Assembly: GCA_031262985.1 (NCBI GenBank)
Contig: JAISGQ010000043.1
Coordinates: forward strand, 1-59,160
DNA: 59,160 nucleotides
Direction: 5' to 3'
Origin: Oscillospiraceae bacterium
Lineage (GTDB): Bacteria > Bacillota > Clostridia > Oscillospirales > Acutalibacteraceae
Shown here: positions 1-8,742 of the stretch, piece by piece
Position numbering within the stretch: the first letter of the stretch is position 1
How the letters are laid out: the number at the start of each line of letters is the position of its first letter
Translations under genes and position numbers: made by a program
Notes under the pieces: model-generated
Told to the model about the DNA's origin: nothing
Database searches by the model: none
The model's input: only the letters and a program-made list of their open reading frames with translations

Positions 1-78
1 AAAGCTCGAAAAAGCTTTCACCTATGGTTTTTTTGAGCTTTGATTGACTTAGGGTTTCTTAGTTAATTTTAGATGATT

Positions 79-185
79 CGCATCTCTGCGGAGAGCGACT
101 TAAGACGCTGTCTTAAGGATCTGCAAGCCTTTGCAAAGGCTTGACCCAAACTCTAACTCCTTGGCAACAAATTTAAGTTAGATTA
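79..185 (+). repeat. dispersed multi-stem element, copy 1 (partial)
   Basis: This is the 3' part of a repeat also found at 12824-13042, 30966-31153 (minus) and 35583-35774. Three hairpins are visible. The first is CGC(A)TCTC/GAGAGCG with a TGCG loop, the second CTTAAGAC/GTCTTAAG, the third AAGCCTTT/AAAGGCTT. They are followed by the tail CCTTGGCAACAAATTTAAG. The 5' stems of the other copies (GTAGGTCGC and GGGGAACCC) are missing. The copy ends 26 nt before the start codon of the LTA-synthase-like gene, so it lies in that gene's leader or promoter region. Confidence 0.85.
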
Positions 186-211
186 TGTGATTAAAAAGGA
201 CGGTCGAAATC

Positions 212-1942
212 ATGATCAAAAAGAAAACACGCTCACTCAAGGGAGCTTTAATAGAGGTGTCGCTCGTCGTCCCTCTTTTCGTACTCCTGATAGACGAATT
301 CTCCGCGCGGGCGGGAGTTTTGGATACGCTGTCTTGGATTGTAACCAATCCAGCCGCGTTTCTCATCAATTTCGCCATCGTCAGCGGGCTGTCTACCCTG
401 CTCTTCGCGCTGAGTAAACGCCCCGCCCTGACCTCCTTCATACTGTGCACAGCAGGAATCATCATGGCGATAATCAACTACAATCTGATTGCCGTAAGAG
501 AACACCCGCTTCTTGCAACTACCATGATTACACTCATGGATGTGGGGATATTCTTCATCCACAGAGTTTGGTGGCGGTGGGTAATCAGCCTGGGAGTAGT
601 AGGCACTGCGGTGGTAGTGTGGCTTTTCCTGCACTTTACTAATCCGCACAAGCCCTCCGTCTCCAAACGCGCGAGGAGGAATATCACTGCGGTCGCTCTT
701 TGTGTGCTGATTATATCCCTCTCCCTCACGGGATTTATGAAAACCGATTACAACAATCTACACATAAGAATAAAGGAGAACGGATACGGCGTAACAATAC
801 TCCAGTACCTCGTCTCCCCCTACATAGACGCGCCCGAAAATGAGCCTGAGAAGCCGCCTGTAGTCACTCACTCCGGCAGCAACAAGCCCGATATAATAGT
901 AGTAAAGCTTGAGAGCTTCACAGACGGTAAGGACTACGAAAAGCTGCGTGCCGACATAACTCCACGCACAGAGGAGTTAAAGAGCAGCTCACTCAACGGA
1001 CGGATTTTGGTCAGTGCCTACGGAGGGAACACCTGCTCGACTGTGTTTGACGTACTCAGCGGCTACTGCGCCGCGTTTACCGTTCCCTCCACCTCCTGCT
1101 ACGGAGATATGCTGCTGGGCAAGAAATATCAGAAAAGCTACACCTCCACGCTCGCGGAGCAGGGGTACGGCTCTGTGTACATCTCAGCCTTCGAGAAGGA
1201 ATTTACCAACGAGGGAAAATCCGCAGAGGCTATGGGCTTCGAGAAGATAATAGGAGTGGAGGGCTTCCCGCCCTACAAGGTGACTATTCCCAACTCCGAC
1301 TTGATGGACAGGGTTAAGGCGGAGTACGAACAGCGCGACAAGTCACGTCCGTTTATGATGGTGGCGGAAACCATGGAGAATCACTACGATTTCTCCCCCG
1401 ACAGCTACATGGTGCAGGATTTTCTGATAGACGACGTAGATATGCTCACCGATTCCGAAAACACGACAGTGAAGGGGTACATCAACGGACTGCGCCACGA
1501 CGACCAGTTCATAGGCGATATGCTCGACTACTTCTCGCAATGTGAGAACGAGGTCAACATCATCTTTTTCTCCGACCACCGCCCCTATCTCGGCAACTTC
1601 TGGAGCGTATACAAGAAGCTCGGTTTCCTCTCGGAGGACGTAATGCCGGACAACGTAACCGCCGACGATGTGGATTTCATTTACGGCGTTCCGTACTTCA
1701 TCTGGAACAACAAAGGGCTTATTGAGGCGAAAACAACGGAGAATCCCATCTCCCCCTCCTACCTCATGCCCATGCTCTTTAAGGAGAGAGGGATACAGGG
1801 AAACGATGTCTCTGACTTCGTACTCACAGCGAGTGAGACTGTCGACAACTTCGGCACGTCCTCCTACAAGCTTCGCCCTGTGGACGAGAAAATCGAAAAT
1901 TACTACAGATACATCTGCAAACGGGATATATTGGATAATTAG
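212..1942 (+). CDS. LTA synthase-family membrane sulfatase
   Basis: Predicted membrane-anchored phosphoglycerol or phosphoethanolamine transferase of the alkaline-phosphatase/sulfatase fold. The N-terminal 165 residues hold about five hydrophobic segments, as in lipoteichoic acid synthases, and the rest is an extracytoplasmic catalytic domain. The motif YGGNTCSTVFDVLSG at about 270-284 aligns with the LtaS GxxT nucleophile region, which makes Thr274 the likely nucleophile. SDHRPYLG at 454-461 is the metal-binding Asp-His block. The Glu that usually follows the nucleophile segment (T..xEF) is Val here, so the exact substrate is uncertain. An AAAAGGA ribosome site precedes the ATG. The gene stands alone behind a copy of the dispersed multi-stem repeat. 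The family call is firm, but whether it polymerises LTA or decorates another glycan cannot be read from sequence. Confidence 0.85.
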   Translation: MIKKKTRSLKGALIEVSLVVPLFVLLIDEFSARAGVLDTLSWIVTNPAAFLINFAIVSGLSTLLFALSKRPALTSFILCTAGIIMAIINYNLIAVREHPLLATTMITLMDVGIFFIHRVWWRWVISLGVVGTAVVVWLFLHFTNPHKPSVSKRARRNITAVALCVLIISLSLTGFMKTDYNNLHIRIKENGYGVTILQYLVSPYIDAPENEPEKPPVVTHSGSNKPDIIVVKLESFTDGKDYEKLRADITPRTEELKSSSLNGRILVSAYGGNTCSTVFDVLSGYCAAFTVPSTSCYGDMLLGKKYQKSYTSTLAEQGYGSVYISAFEKEFTNEGKSAEAMGFEKIIGVEGFPPYKVTIPNSDLMDRVKAEYEQRDKSRPFMMVAETMENHYDFSPDSYMVQDFLIDDVDMLTDSENTTVKGYINGLRHDDQFIGDMLDYFSQCENEVNIIFFSDHRPYLGNFWSVYKKLGFLSEDVMPDNVTADDVDFIYGVPYFIWNNKGLIEAKTTENPISPSYLMPMLFKERGIQGNDVSDFVLTASETVDNFGTSSYKLRPVDEKIENYYRYICKRDILDN

Positions 1943-1951
1943 GGGGCGGTA

Positions 1952-1982
1952 TTATCTCCTTGCAGTAGTTTGGTTGGGTGTA
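1952..1982 (+). repeat. direct repeat flanking immunity gene, left copy
   Basis: The segment reads TTATCTCCTTG followed by CAGTAGTTTGGTTGGGTGT. A close match occurs at 2862-2893 in the same orientation. The pair brackets the AT-rich immunity-like gene at 2111-2728, as expected for a duplicated target or recombination site. Confidence 0.6.
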
Positions 1983-2110
1983 AGACTGCTACGCATTTAC
2001 AACGAAGGCAATTGGAGTAGTATAAAGTATAGAAAATATTTTTTGATACAAATCTAAATCCGAGCAAAGAAACTATACTATCTCAGTTAGAGAAAATGAG
2101 GGGATGGAAT

Positions 2111-2728
2111 ATGAATTTTTATAGATTGCAGCAAGATGAGAAATACCCGCATGTTTGGTATAACAATGAGGCGGATCTGTTTGAGAGTGTTATATGTCCT
2201 GAATATCCTGGGCATCAACGTGGCAGAAGAAGTGCTTGGTCGTTGAGCGTTGAGGTTAAAAAACGAAAATTTGGTGATTTTGTGTATACCAGCTACAGCG
2301 ATTGTTTAATCACAGACAAAGTTGCCGAAATATTTAAGCAGCACAACTTTACAGGCTACGAGCTTCGTCCGGTTGATGTTTGTAATATGGTTTTGCCGTT
2401 TAATCTCTGGGAGCTTGTTGTTACAGGAAATGGAGGAGAAGCGCATCCAGATTCGGGAATGTTTATCAAACGACAATGTCCTTATTGTAAAAACACATAT
2501 TATTCGGCATTTAAAAACGGAACAGGAATTGTAGTTGATGAAAACAATTGGGATGGCAGTGACTTTTTTACACTCACACCTCTTCCAAAGTTTATTTTAA
2601 TCAATGAGAAAGTAAGAGCTGTGATTAAAGAAAATAAACTGAAAGGAGTTATTCCTATTTTAAGCACAGAGATTACACGTGACGAGAGGTTCGATGGACC
2701 TGACGGAGGAGAAGTGTCACCGTTTTAA
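2111..2728 (+). CDS. Imm11/SitI6-type immunity-like protein (orphan)
   Basis: The 205-residue soluble protein resembles the Imm11 (DUF1629) / double-CXXCG (SitI6) immunity families. Visible marks are CLITDKVAEIFKQHNFTGYE (about 62-81), a proline-tryptophan core, one CPYC motif near 123-126 and a second TPLPKFILINEKVRAVIKEN block near the C-terminus. The family often has two CXXC pairs, while only one is clear here. An in-frame ATG exists at 2096, but AGGGGA at 2099-2104 fits the ATG at 2111, which I chose. No toxin gene is adjacent, so it is an orphan immunity candidate. It is AT-rich relative to its neighbours, lies between two direct repeats and ends in a perfect hairpin terminator, all pointing to recent acquisition. 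The family assignment comes from motif resemblance only. Confidence 0.6.
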   Translation: MNFYRLQQDEKYPHVWYNNEADLFESVICPEYPGHQRGRRSAWSLSVEVKKRKFGDFVYTSYSDCLITDKVAEIFKQHNFTGYELRPVDVCNMVLPFNLWELVVTGNGGEAHPDSGMFIKRQCPYCKNTYYSAFKNGTGIVVDENNWDGSDFFTLTPLPKFILINEKVRAVIKENKLKGVIPILSTEITRDERFDGPDGGEVSPF

Positions 2729-2777
2729 AATGTATAGTTATACCGCTGACGTTTCGCTCAAACAAAATAAAGCAAAA

Positions 2778-2809
2778 CTCGGCGCGGTCGTACAAACGAC
2801 CGCGCCGAG
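2778..2809 (+). terminator. intrinsic terminator of the immunity-like gene
   Basis: A perfect 14-bp GC-rich stem (CTCGGCGCGGTCGT / ACGACCGCGCCGAG) with an ACAA loop lies 50 nt after the stop codon. An AT-rich run, including TTTTT, follows 7 nt later. Confidence 0.75.
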
Positions 2810-2861
2810 CTTCACATTTTTCGTTGCGGAGCAGTATCAACTCCTCCTTGTTCGAGGAGTG

Positions 2862-2893
2862 TTATCTCCTGTGCCGTAGTTTGGTTGGATGTG
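2862..2893 (+). repeat. direct repeat flanking immunity gene, right copy
   Basis: TTATCTCCTGTGCCGTAGTTTGGTTGGATGT matches 1952-1982 except for a few substitutions and a 2-nt insertion. Confidence 0.6.
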
Positions 2894-2901
2894 TGTTCTA
2901 A

Positions 2902-3441
2902 TCACAGAGGCTTTATCAGCGAATACATCTTCATATCAATAATCTTGCCGTTTTTTACTGCGTTCTTCCTCAATGTTCCTTCATATTCAAACCCTGCTTT
3001 TTCGAGAACTCGCATTGAGCCTGCGTTTGTAGCAAACGGTTCGGCGAACAGGCGGATAATATCCGTATTCTCAAAAACGTAGCGGCTCAAAAGCGTTACC
3101 GCCGCACTGCATATGCCTTTGCCCCAGTGTTTTTCGCCTATGTAGTAACCGACCTCGGCAGTTTTGCTGTGGATATTCTGCTGACGAAACGCGCCGATAC
3201 TCCCTACTACTTCGCCTGCGTAGAGGACAGCAAAGGCGAACGTGTCGTTTTTGTCGGCGGAGAGCATACTGTTTATGAAAAACTCGCCGTCCTCCTCGGT
3301 ATACGGATATGGCAGTCCGTCACGCAAATTGTCGAGGATTTTCTTGTTTGTGAGCATTTCGGCAAGCGCGGCGGCATCGGATAGTTGCCACTCCCGCAGT
3401 GATACGGTAGGCTCGTGTGTTTCATTATAATCAGTACTCAT
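2902..3441 (-). CDS. GNAT acetyltransferase (RimJ/RimL-like)
   Basis: The 179-residue protein is a GNAT N-acetyltransferase of the Acetyltransf_3 type, which moves acetyl from acetyl-CoA to an amine, in this subgroup often a protein N-terminus or small molecule. Seen directly: SLREWQLSDAAALAEML at the N-terminus, VGSIGAF, then VGYYIGEKHWGKGICSAAV, which is the acetyl-CoA pyrophosphate-binding loop, and AGSMRVLEKAGFEYEGTLRK, the typical C-terminal block. A longer frame starts at 3474, but CGAGGAGG sits just upstream of the ATG at 3441, so the shorter start is preferred. The substrate is unknown. Confidence 0.85.
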   Translation of the reverse strand: MSTDYNETHEPTVSLREWQLSDAAALAEMLTNKKILDNLRDGLPYPYTEEDGEFFINSMLSADKNDTFAFAVLYAGEVVGSIGAFRQQNIHSKTAEVGYYIGEKHWGKGICSAAVTLLSRYVFENTDIIRLFAEPFATNAGSMRVLEKAGFEYEGTLRKNAVKNGKIIDMKMYSLIKPL

Positions 3442-3572
3442 TCGTGTGCCTCCTCGATTTTTATACGGCAACATGACCTCAACTTAAACATCATCAGTAC
3501 CTATTGTACGCTTATCATATGTAATGTCAATAGAGTGTTTGTGATTGTGCAGTAATTCTGCTCCAAAAGCGA

Positions 3573-3610
3573 AAGAATACCTGCCTTTTTATAACAAGCA
3601 GGTATTCTTT
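3573..3610 (-). terminator. terminator downstream of degV
   Basis: GAATACCTGC / GCAGGTATTC forms a stem extended by A/T pairs on both sides. Read leftward, it follows the DegV stop codon by about 35 nt. Confidence 0.7.
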
Positions 3611-3645
3611 TGCTTCGATCGTTTTCTGTGCGTGATTGGTCTCCC

Positions 3646-4491
3646 CTACTTTAGGAGAAAAGCGAGGACGACAGCTCCCGGACCTGCGTGCGTTCCGATA
3701 ACGCCGCCCACCGAAACCGTCCTGTACATGGGAAATCCGAACCTCTCCTGAGCCTCGTCTATGAAGAGGTCGCAGTTGGTCTGCTCGTTGGTGTAGCCGT
3801 AGTAAACGGGCACTGACGTGTCAATCTCCCCCGAATCGGCAATGAGGGAGCAGAGAATCCCGATACTGTTTTTTACTCCTCTCCCCTTGTCTACCACGTC
3901 GAGCTTGCCTGAGCCTTTATCAACTATAATAATCGGCTTCACATTGAGAATAGAGCCTATTACGGCTGTGCCTTTGGATATGCGTCCTCCCTTTTGGAGA
4001 AACTCCAGTGTGTCTACCATGGCGACAATTTTCACCTTCGCGACTGATTGGCTGATGATTTCGTAAATCTCCTTCGCCCCCATACCTTTGCTGCGGAGAC
4101 TTACGGCGTACTCGACTAAAAGCTGCTGTCCTGATGTGACCTGCCGCGAGTCTACAATATATATTTCGTCGTAGTCAATCATGCCTTTCGCTATGGTTGC
4201 AGACTGCAATGTGCCGCTGAGTTCGCCCGACAGAGTTATGACGACTACGCTGTCTCCCGCCTCCTTTGCCTGCTTGTAAATCGACAGAAAATCATCGGGA
4301 TTTGGCTGGCTTGTAGTGGGGAGCTGTTTCGACTCCGCCAACATTTTGTAGAAATTCTTGTTGCCCGAATCCTCCTCCTGATAGAAGAAGGTGTCGCCGA
4401 ACATCACCTTCAGACGCACAATGTCCACGTTCAGCTCCTTTGCCTGCTCTAAGGTCAGGTCCGCCGCCGAGTCTGTTACAATTCTTACCAT
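3646..4491 (-). CDS. DegV family fatty-acid-binding protein
   Basis: The 281-residue DegV/FakB-type protein is of normal family length. These proteins bind a fatty acid and, in the characterised cases, present it to the FakA kinase for phosphorylation. Seen here: the start MVRIVTDSAADL, the LPTTSQPNP segment that contacts the fatty-acid carboxylate, ITLSGELSGT and VDSRQVTSGQ, which line the pocket, and EFLQKGGRISKG near residue 165. A GGAGG lies upstream of the ATG. No fakA-like kinase gene is present in this window, so the partner must be elsewhere. It is monocistronic, with its own downstream terminator. Confidence 0.93.
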   Translation of the reverse strand: MVRIVTDSAADLTLEQAKELNVDIVRLKVMFGDTFFYQEEDSGNKNFYKMLAESKQLPTTSQPNPDDFLSIYKQAKEAGDSVVVITLSGELSGTLQSATIAKGMIDYDEIYIVDSRQVTSGQQLLVEYAVSLRSKGMGAKEIYEIISQSVAKVKIVAMVDTLEFLQKGGRISKGTAVIGSILNVKPIIIVDKGSGKLDVVDKGRGVKNSIGILCSLIADSGEIDTSVPVYYGYTNEQTNCDLFIDEAQERFGFPMYRTVSVGGVIGTHAGPGAVVLAFLLK

Positions 4492-4714
4492 AAATTATCC
4501 TCCAGTTCTATTTAGTAATAAATCCGCTTTGAGTAATATAAATTTTGTTATTGTTTGTTATTGTTTTTTATTTTTTTCTCCCTTTTCTCTTTTATCTCTT
4601 TTATAGACTACTAAAAGCAATTATATATCTTATTTGCACTTCGACATCATACGAATCAACTGTTTGTTATAATCTAAATTATCACACTATTAAATTTGTT
4701 GGAGGTATAATTAA

Positions 4715-4936
4715 TTGATTACTAATGAACTTAAAAAGATTCGTATGCAACAATATATGATGAACAAAAAGGAATTTTCTAAATTTTTAAATATTGCCGA
4801 ACAACAATATTGCCGATATGAAAATATGACATCGCAGCCGTCATTAGAGGTTGCGCTGAGAATATCTAATGCTTTAAAAATAACTGTAAATGAAATATGG
4901 GTTCTAAAAGTTAATGAACTGAATAATATTATTTAA
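4715..4936 (+). CDS. small XRE-type HTH regulator
   Basis: The 73-residue protein is a single helix-turn-helix of the Cro/C1 (XRE) type: KKIRMQQYMMNKKEFSKFL, then QQYCRYENMTSQPSLEVALR, then ISNALKITVNEIW. It has no effector domain. The start codon is TTG, supported by GGAGG 9 nt upstream. The gene is strongly AT-rich compared with degV and the GH3 gene. It is followed by a small membrane-protein gene, also with a GGAGG site, which suggests a small acquired pair. The target is unknown. Confidence 0.8.
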   Translation: MITNELKKIRMQQYMMNKKEFSKFLNIAEQQYCRYENMTSQPSLEVALRISNALKITVNEIWVLKVNELNNII

Positions 4937-5023
4937 AAATCATATAATTGAATTAATTAACAATATACTGCATATAATATAACCATGGAACTGTATTATA
5001 AATTATTAGTTCGGAGGTATAAT

Positions 5024-5296
5024 ATGCAAAAGAAGGTTGTTCAAAAACTGTTAGCTCTTCTGTCTAAAGATTCAAATAAAAACAAAAGCTATCCAGAATC
5101 TAAAAGATGGAGGTCAATAAATAGATTTGTCCACAGTCTTGGAAATTGCACTTTTCTAATCTGTAGAGCCTTTATCTTCCTTTTTGTGATTGCAGTTTTA
5201 TTTATAATTGTAGTGGTTTTATTTATAATTGCAGTGTATATTTACATATACATAGATACTATAATTTTATTAATTCTCGAATCATTTTTACAGTGA
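5024..5296 (+). CDS. small membrane protein, unknown
   Basis: This 90-residue protein is not recognised. It has a basic, Lys/Ser-rich N-terminal half (KDSNKNKSYPESKRWRS) and a hydrophobic C-terminal half of about 45 residues. That half is rich in Ile, Val, Phe and Tyr and could form one long or two short membrane spans. A frame open from 4985 exists, but CGGAGG at 5011-5016 fits the ATG at 5024. It lies 87 nt after the XRE gene in the same direction, with the same AT-rich composition. A membrane-active toxin or a phage-type small protein is possible, but nothing in the sequence proves it. Confidence 0.55.
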   Translation: MQKKVVQKLLALLSKDSNKNKSYPESKRWRSINRFVHSLGNCTFLICRAFIFLFVIAVLFIIVVVLFIIAVYIYIYIDTIILLILESFLQ

Positions 5297-5311
5297 CGAC
5301 AAGATTAAAGC

Positions 5312-5449
5312 ATGACTCCAAACTTACGCAACCATCTCCGCATTAAGGTCAACGACATAAGGAGACGCAGACACAAACAGCAAAAAGATTATACAAGCAG
5401 AATAATAACTACACCCCCGCATCAAGATTATTTTTTGGAGTTGACATAG
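5312..5449 (+). CDS. possible small basic ORF
   Basis: A 45-codon frame encodes a very basic peptide (about 11 Arg/Lys, with an RRRRHKQQK run). It starts 15 nt after the small membrane protein. No good ribosome site is visible, and I recognise no family. The rest of 5450-5580 holds only AT-rich sequence in which I see no gene. Confidence 0.25.
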   Translation: MTPNLRNHLRIKVNDIRRRRHKQQKDYTSRIITTPPHQDYFLELT

Positions 5450-5580
5450 CGCATATTAATTAAAATAATTTAACTAATATTTTTTAACGATTATAATATC
5501 CTTTTTTGTTTTTGTCAATATATTTTTTGCCAGATACTTTTTACCCTTATGAAATAGCCAATAAATTCCTCATAATAGTA

Positions 5581-5617
5581 GTGGAGCTGTAGCATATCTC
5601 ATTTGCTGCAGCTCCAC
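5581..5617 (-). terminator. terminator of the GH3 gene
   Basis: GTGGAGCTG(T)AGC and GCT(G)CAGCTCCAC form a 12-bp stem with an AT-rich loop. It lies 20 nt beyond the GH3 stop codon in the leftward direction and an A/T-rich run follows. Confidence 0.75.
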
Positions 5618-5637
5618 GGTATTTTATTTTATAAAGC

Positions 5638-8583
5638 CTATTTCACAAACTCCACCGAGTAGAGTGCCATTTCGCCGTACAGCACGAGAGTGAGATTGAC
5701 ATCTCCCTCAGGCAAATCGGTGGGGAGATCGACAGTCTGCCACGCAATCGGATTTTTAAATCCCGGAATATGTCCCCACTCCGCCACGTCGCCCGTGTAG
5801 GGGATACGCGCCGTACCAATCAGTCTGCTCTCCTCGGAAAGCCCTGAGTTGCCGCCGGAAACGTACACCTCAAGCTCGTTCTTCTGCGACAAGCCCGCGC
5901 AAGTCAGCCTGAGCGTCCTCACGTTGCTGACGGTGCAGTCGTAAAAATCAACCGTGCCGCCGTTTTCGGAGCTTTTAACGGCAGGAGTAGCACTCCCGCG
6001 CTTCTCCACAAACTCAAGCCGCTCGTAGCTGTCGCACTTCCACGGGTAAATCACGCCGTCCAGCACACGCTTTGGAATATCCTCGCCGATAATATCGAAG
6101 CTGTCAGATAAGAGAATATCCTCACTGCTCCTTCCGACCATCACCTTACACTGTCCGTTTTCGAGGACAAAGCGGTCTCTCGTGACATCCCACGCGGTAA
6201 ACTCCGAATCGGGGAGCGGGAAGGTGATATGGGTTTCCTCTCCCGCGTTTAAATGCACGCGGTCGAAGCCCTTGAGCGACTTGATAGCCCGTCTGAGCTT
6301 AGTTTTCGATATGGAGATATACATCTGCGGGACTTCGTCTCCGGCAGTATTGCCTGTGTTCTTCAAATCGAAGGATACCGCCCGCGCGTCTCCCTCTCCC
6401 TCAATTTTGAGATTGCCGTACTCGAAGCTTGTGTAGGTCAGTCCGTGACCGAACGGGAATATCGCCGGCTCAGGGTCGTACTGGTAGGTCATTTCGTACT
6501 TCATTATGTCGTACTCCATCACGCTCTCCTGCGGGTGTCGGGAGGCGAGAACCCAGCCCATCGGCAGGCGTCCGGCAGGAGGAGTTTTGCCGCTTATTAC
6601 GTCGGCAAGCCCGTTTCCAAGCTCCTGCATACCGTGGGAGAGTGTGAGCAGAGTGCCGTAGTTCTCCGCAATCTGTGAAATATCGTAGGGGTAGCTTGTT
6701 ACTATTATGCCCGCGCACTTGTCTGTGTACTGTGCCGCCGAGAGGAAAAGCTCGTTGTCGAACTCAGGCAAGTCGAGCGACGGGCGGTCTATGCACTCGC
6801 GGGCGTGAATCATCGGGTTGCTCCCCGCGAAAACCAGCGCGGCATCGTAGCCGCCGAGCTTGTCAAACGCCGCCTGCTTTGTGTCCTTGACCTTCATGAT
6901 AAACTCGTTCTGCTCCCCTGCTCCGTAGGGACGCTCCAAAGAAACTACTCCGCCTACAGGAGCGCAGGTGAAGTACTGCCCGTCAAAGGCGCGGAGGTTG
7001 ACATAATCCCCCACAGTCGTGATGCAGAACTGCGTGGAGACAAACCAGCGCAGAGAACACCGTCCCGTAGCTCTCAGGGGAAACTCCTTCATAATGGCGA
7101 GCTGCCGCTCCCTCTCCTCAGGGGTGGGAGCTTGGTTGGGGTTGGTGTCAAACCCCACGTCGAGGAGCAGTCCGTTTGCGACCGAGCGGAATGTGTTTGA
7201 GCCGAAGCCCCACTCCTCGCGGTAAAATTCAGCCGCCTCCTGCCCGATTTCGCCGACGAAGAGGGCGTTATACTCCCCCGACATGACGATAGGATAACCG
7301 TCCTTTGTGTAGAAGGAGACAATATCCCTCGTTTCGAGGTAGTCAACCTTATCCTCGCCGTAGCACGCCTTCAGCCCGTCAAGCGGAGTTACTCCGTATG
7401 ACATAAGTGTGGTGTACCAATCAGCATAAACCTGTGTCGCCATATGCCCTAAGACGGCGATTTTGCTCGTACTCTCAGGCTTTAGGGGGAACAGTCCTCT
7501 GCTGTTTTTGAGAAGCACCGCGGACTCCGCCACTGTTTTTCTCGAGAGTGCGATATGCTCATCGCACTGCACTACCTCCTGCCCGATTGAGTTGTAGGGA
7601 ACTCTGTCCTCGGGGTCAAACTGACCGAGCATGAATCTTGTTCTGAGGACGTTTCTGACGTGTTCATCTATAATAGCTTCGTCTATCAGTCCGTCCTCCA
7701 GAGCAGCCGCGACAGCCGCCGTAATCTTTTCGGGGCTGTTGTCGGTCATAGCGTCGTTGCCCGCCTTGAGTGCCGCCGCTATGCTCTCCTTATCGGTGAG
7801 GACGTACTTGTGCAGTGTGACGGTCTGCCCGAAATCGTCGCCGTCGCTGACTATGTGACCTCTCGAAAGCCCCCACTGATCCTTGACTATCGTGTTGAGG
7901 TAGGGGTGGAGGAGCATGGGTATCCCGTTGACCTCGTTGTACGCTGTCATGAGTGAGTACGCGCCGCCGTCCTTTACTACCGCCTCGAACGGCTTTAGGT
8001 AGTACTCGTGAATGGCTCTCGGCGGTATGGAGGAGTTGCACGAGCCTCTGTCTTTCTCGTTGTTGTTGGCAAAGAAGTGCTTAGGTCCTGATGTGATTTT
8101 GAGGTAGCCTGAGCCGGAGCCCTCGTCCTGCGCGGCTCTTATGATGGAGACGGCAAGCTGGGAGGTGAGATAGGGGTCCTCGCCGTAGCCCTCCTCCGTT
8201 CTGCCCCAGTAGGGGCTTCTCTCTAAGTCAACGGTGGGGAACCAGAGGGTGATGCCCTCCTTGCGTCCGTGAGTGTTGTAGAACGCACGCGCCTCGTCCG
8301 CCGTAACTTTTCCTATATCGGAGAGCAAGTTCCTGTCCCACGTCGCGGCAAGTCCTATGGTTTGGGGGAAGGAGGTAGATTCGTCCAACCGATTTATGTA
8401 GCCGTGCGCGCCTTCTCCTCCTATGGAAAAAGCGGGGATGGAGAGCCGCTCCACCGCCTTTTGCTGAGTGGTGAGGAAGCCGAATTTCTCCTGCTTTTTG
8501 AGAAGTGACATGATGTTGTCGAGACGCTCCTCGAGAGGGAGGTCGGGATTGAAAAATGGAAATTTAAAACTGCTGTTACTCAT
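5638..8583 (-). CDS. GH3 beta-glucosidase, cytoplasmic, with C-terminal beta-sandwich
   Basis: The 981-residue glycoside hydrolase family 3 enzyme should release terminal glucose or xylose residues from oligosaccharides with retention. Domain order: a TIM-barrel domain (about 1-330) with FGFLTTQQKAVERLSIPAF, KHFFANN and the nucleophile block GHIVSDGDDF (Asp247); a linker; an alpha/beta sandwich (about 350-700, with LPMGWVLAS and FPFGHGLTYTSFEY); a fibronectin-III-like domain (about 700-790, VSFDLKNTGNTAGDEVPQMY); then about 130 further residues resembling a CBM6-type beta-sandwich. No signal peptide is visible, so it probably acts on imported oligosaccharides. A frame from 8628 is open, but AAAGGA before the ATG at 8583 supports the shorter start. 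It is monocistronic. Confidence 0.92.
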   Translation of the reverse strand: MSNSSFKFPFFNPDLPLEERLDNIMSLLKKQEKFGFLTTQQKAVERLSIPAFSIGGEGAHGYINRLDESTSFPQTIGLAATWDRNLLSDIGKVTADEARAFYNTHGRKEGITLWFPTVDLERSPYWGRTEEGYGEDPYLTSQLAVSIIRAAQDEGSGSGYLKITSGPKHFFANNNEKDRGSCNSSIPPRAIHEYYLKPFEAVVKDGGAYSLMTAYNEVNGIPMLLHPYLNTIVKDQWGLSRGHIVSDGDDFGQTVTLHKYVLTDKESIAAALKAGNDAMTDNSPEKITAAVAAALEDGLIDEAIIDEHVRNVLRTRFMLGQFDPEDRVPYNSIGQEVVQCDEHIALSRKTVAESAVLLKNSRGLFPLKPESTSKIAVLGHMATQVYADWYTTLMSYGVTPLDGLKACYGEDKVDYLETRDIVSFYTKDGYPIVMSGEYNALFVGEIGQEAAEFYREEWGFGSNTFRSVANGLLLDVGFDTNPNQAPTPEERERQLAIMKEFPLRATGRCSLRWFVSTQFCITTVGDYVNLRAFDGQYFTCAPVGGVVSLERPYGAGEQNEFIMKVKDTKQAAFDKLGGYDAALVFAGSNPMIHARECIDRPSLDLPEFDNELFLSAAQYTDKCAGIIVTSYPYDISQIAENYGTLLTLSHGMQELGNGLADVISGKTPPAGRLPMGWVLASRHPQESVMEYDIMKYEMTYQYDPEPAIFPFGHGLTYTSFEYGNLKIEGEGDARAVSFDLKNTGNTAGDEVPQMYISISKTKLRRAIKSLKGFDRVHLNAGEETHITFPLPDSEFTAWDVTRDRFVLENGQCKVMVGRSSEDILLSDSFDIIGEDIPKRVLDGVIYPWKCDSYERLEFVEKRGSATPAVKSSENGGTVDFYDCTVSNVRTLRLTCAGLSQKNELEVYVSGGNSGLSEESRLIGTARIPYTGDVAEWGHIPGFKNPIAWQTVDLPTDLPEGDVNLTLVLYGEMALYSVEFVK

Positions 8584-8697
8584 ATTTATGATATCCTTTC
8601 GCGGCATTACTTTGGTAATAGCTGACAAATGAGATTATAATATCAAGAAATAATTTAGTCAAGTTAATTAAATGCGGAGTAGTATTATATGCAAATA

Positions 8698-8733
8698 CAC
8701 CACTCCAAAACAGACATATGTCTTGAAGTGGTG
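8698..8733 (-). terminator. hairpin behind the lipase remnant
   Basis: CACCACTCCAA and TTGAAGTGGTG form an 11-bp stem with one mismatch. It lies 10 nt beyond the stop codon of the lipase remnant at 8743-8800, so it may be that lost gene's terminator. Confidence 0.5.
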
Positions 8734-8742
8734 CGACTATCA

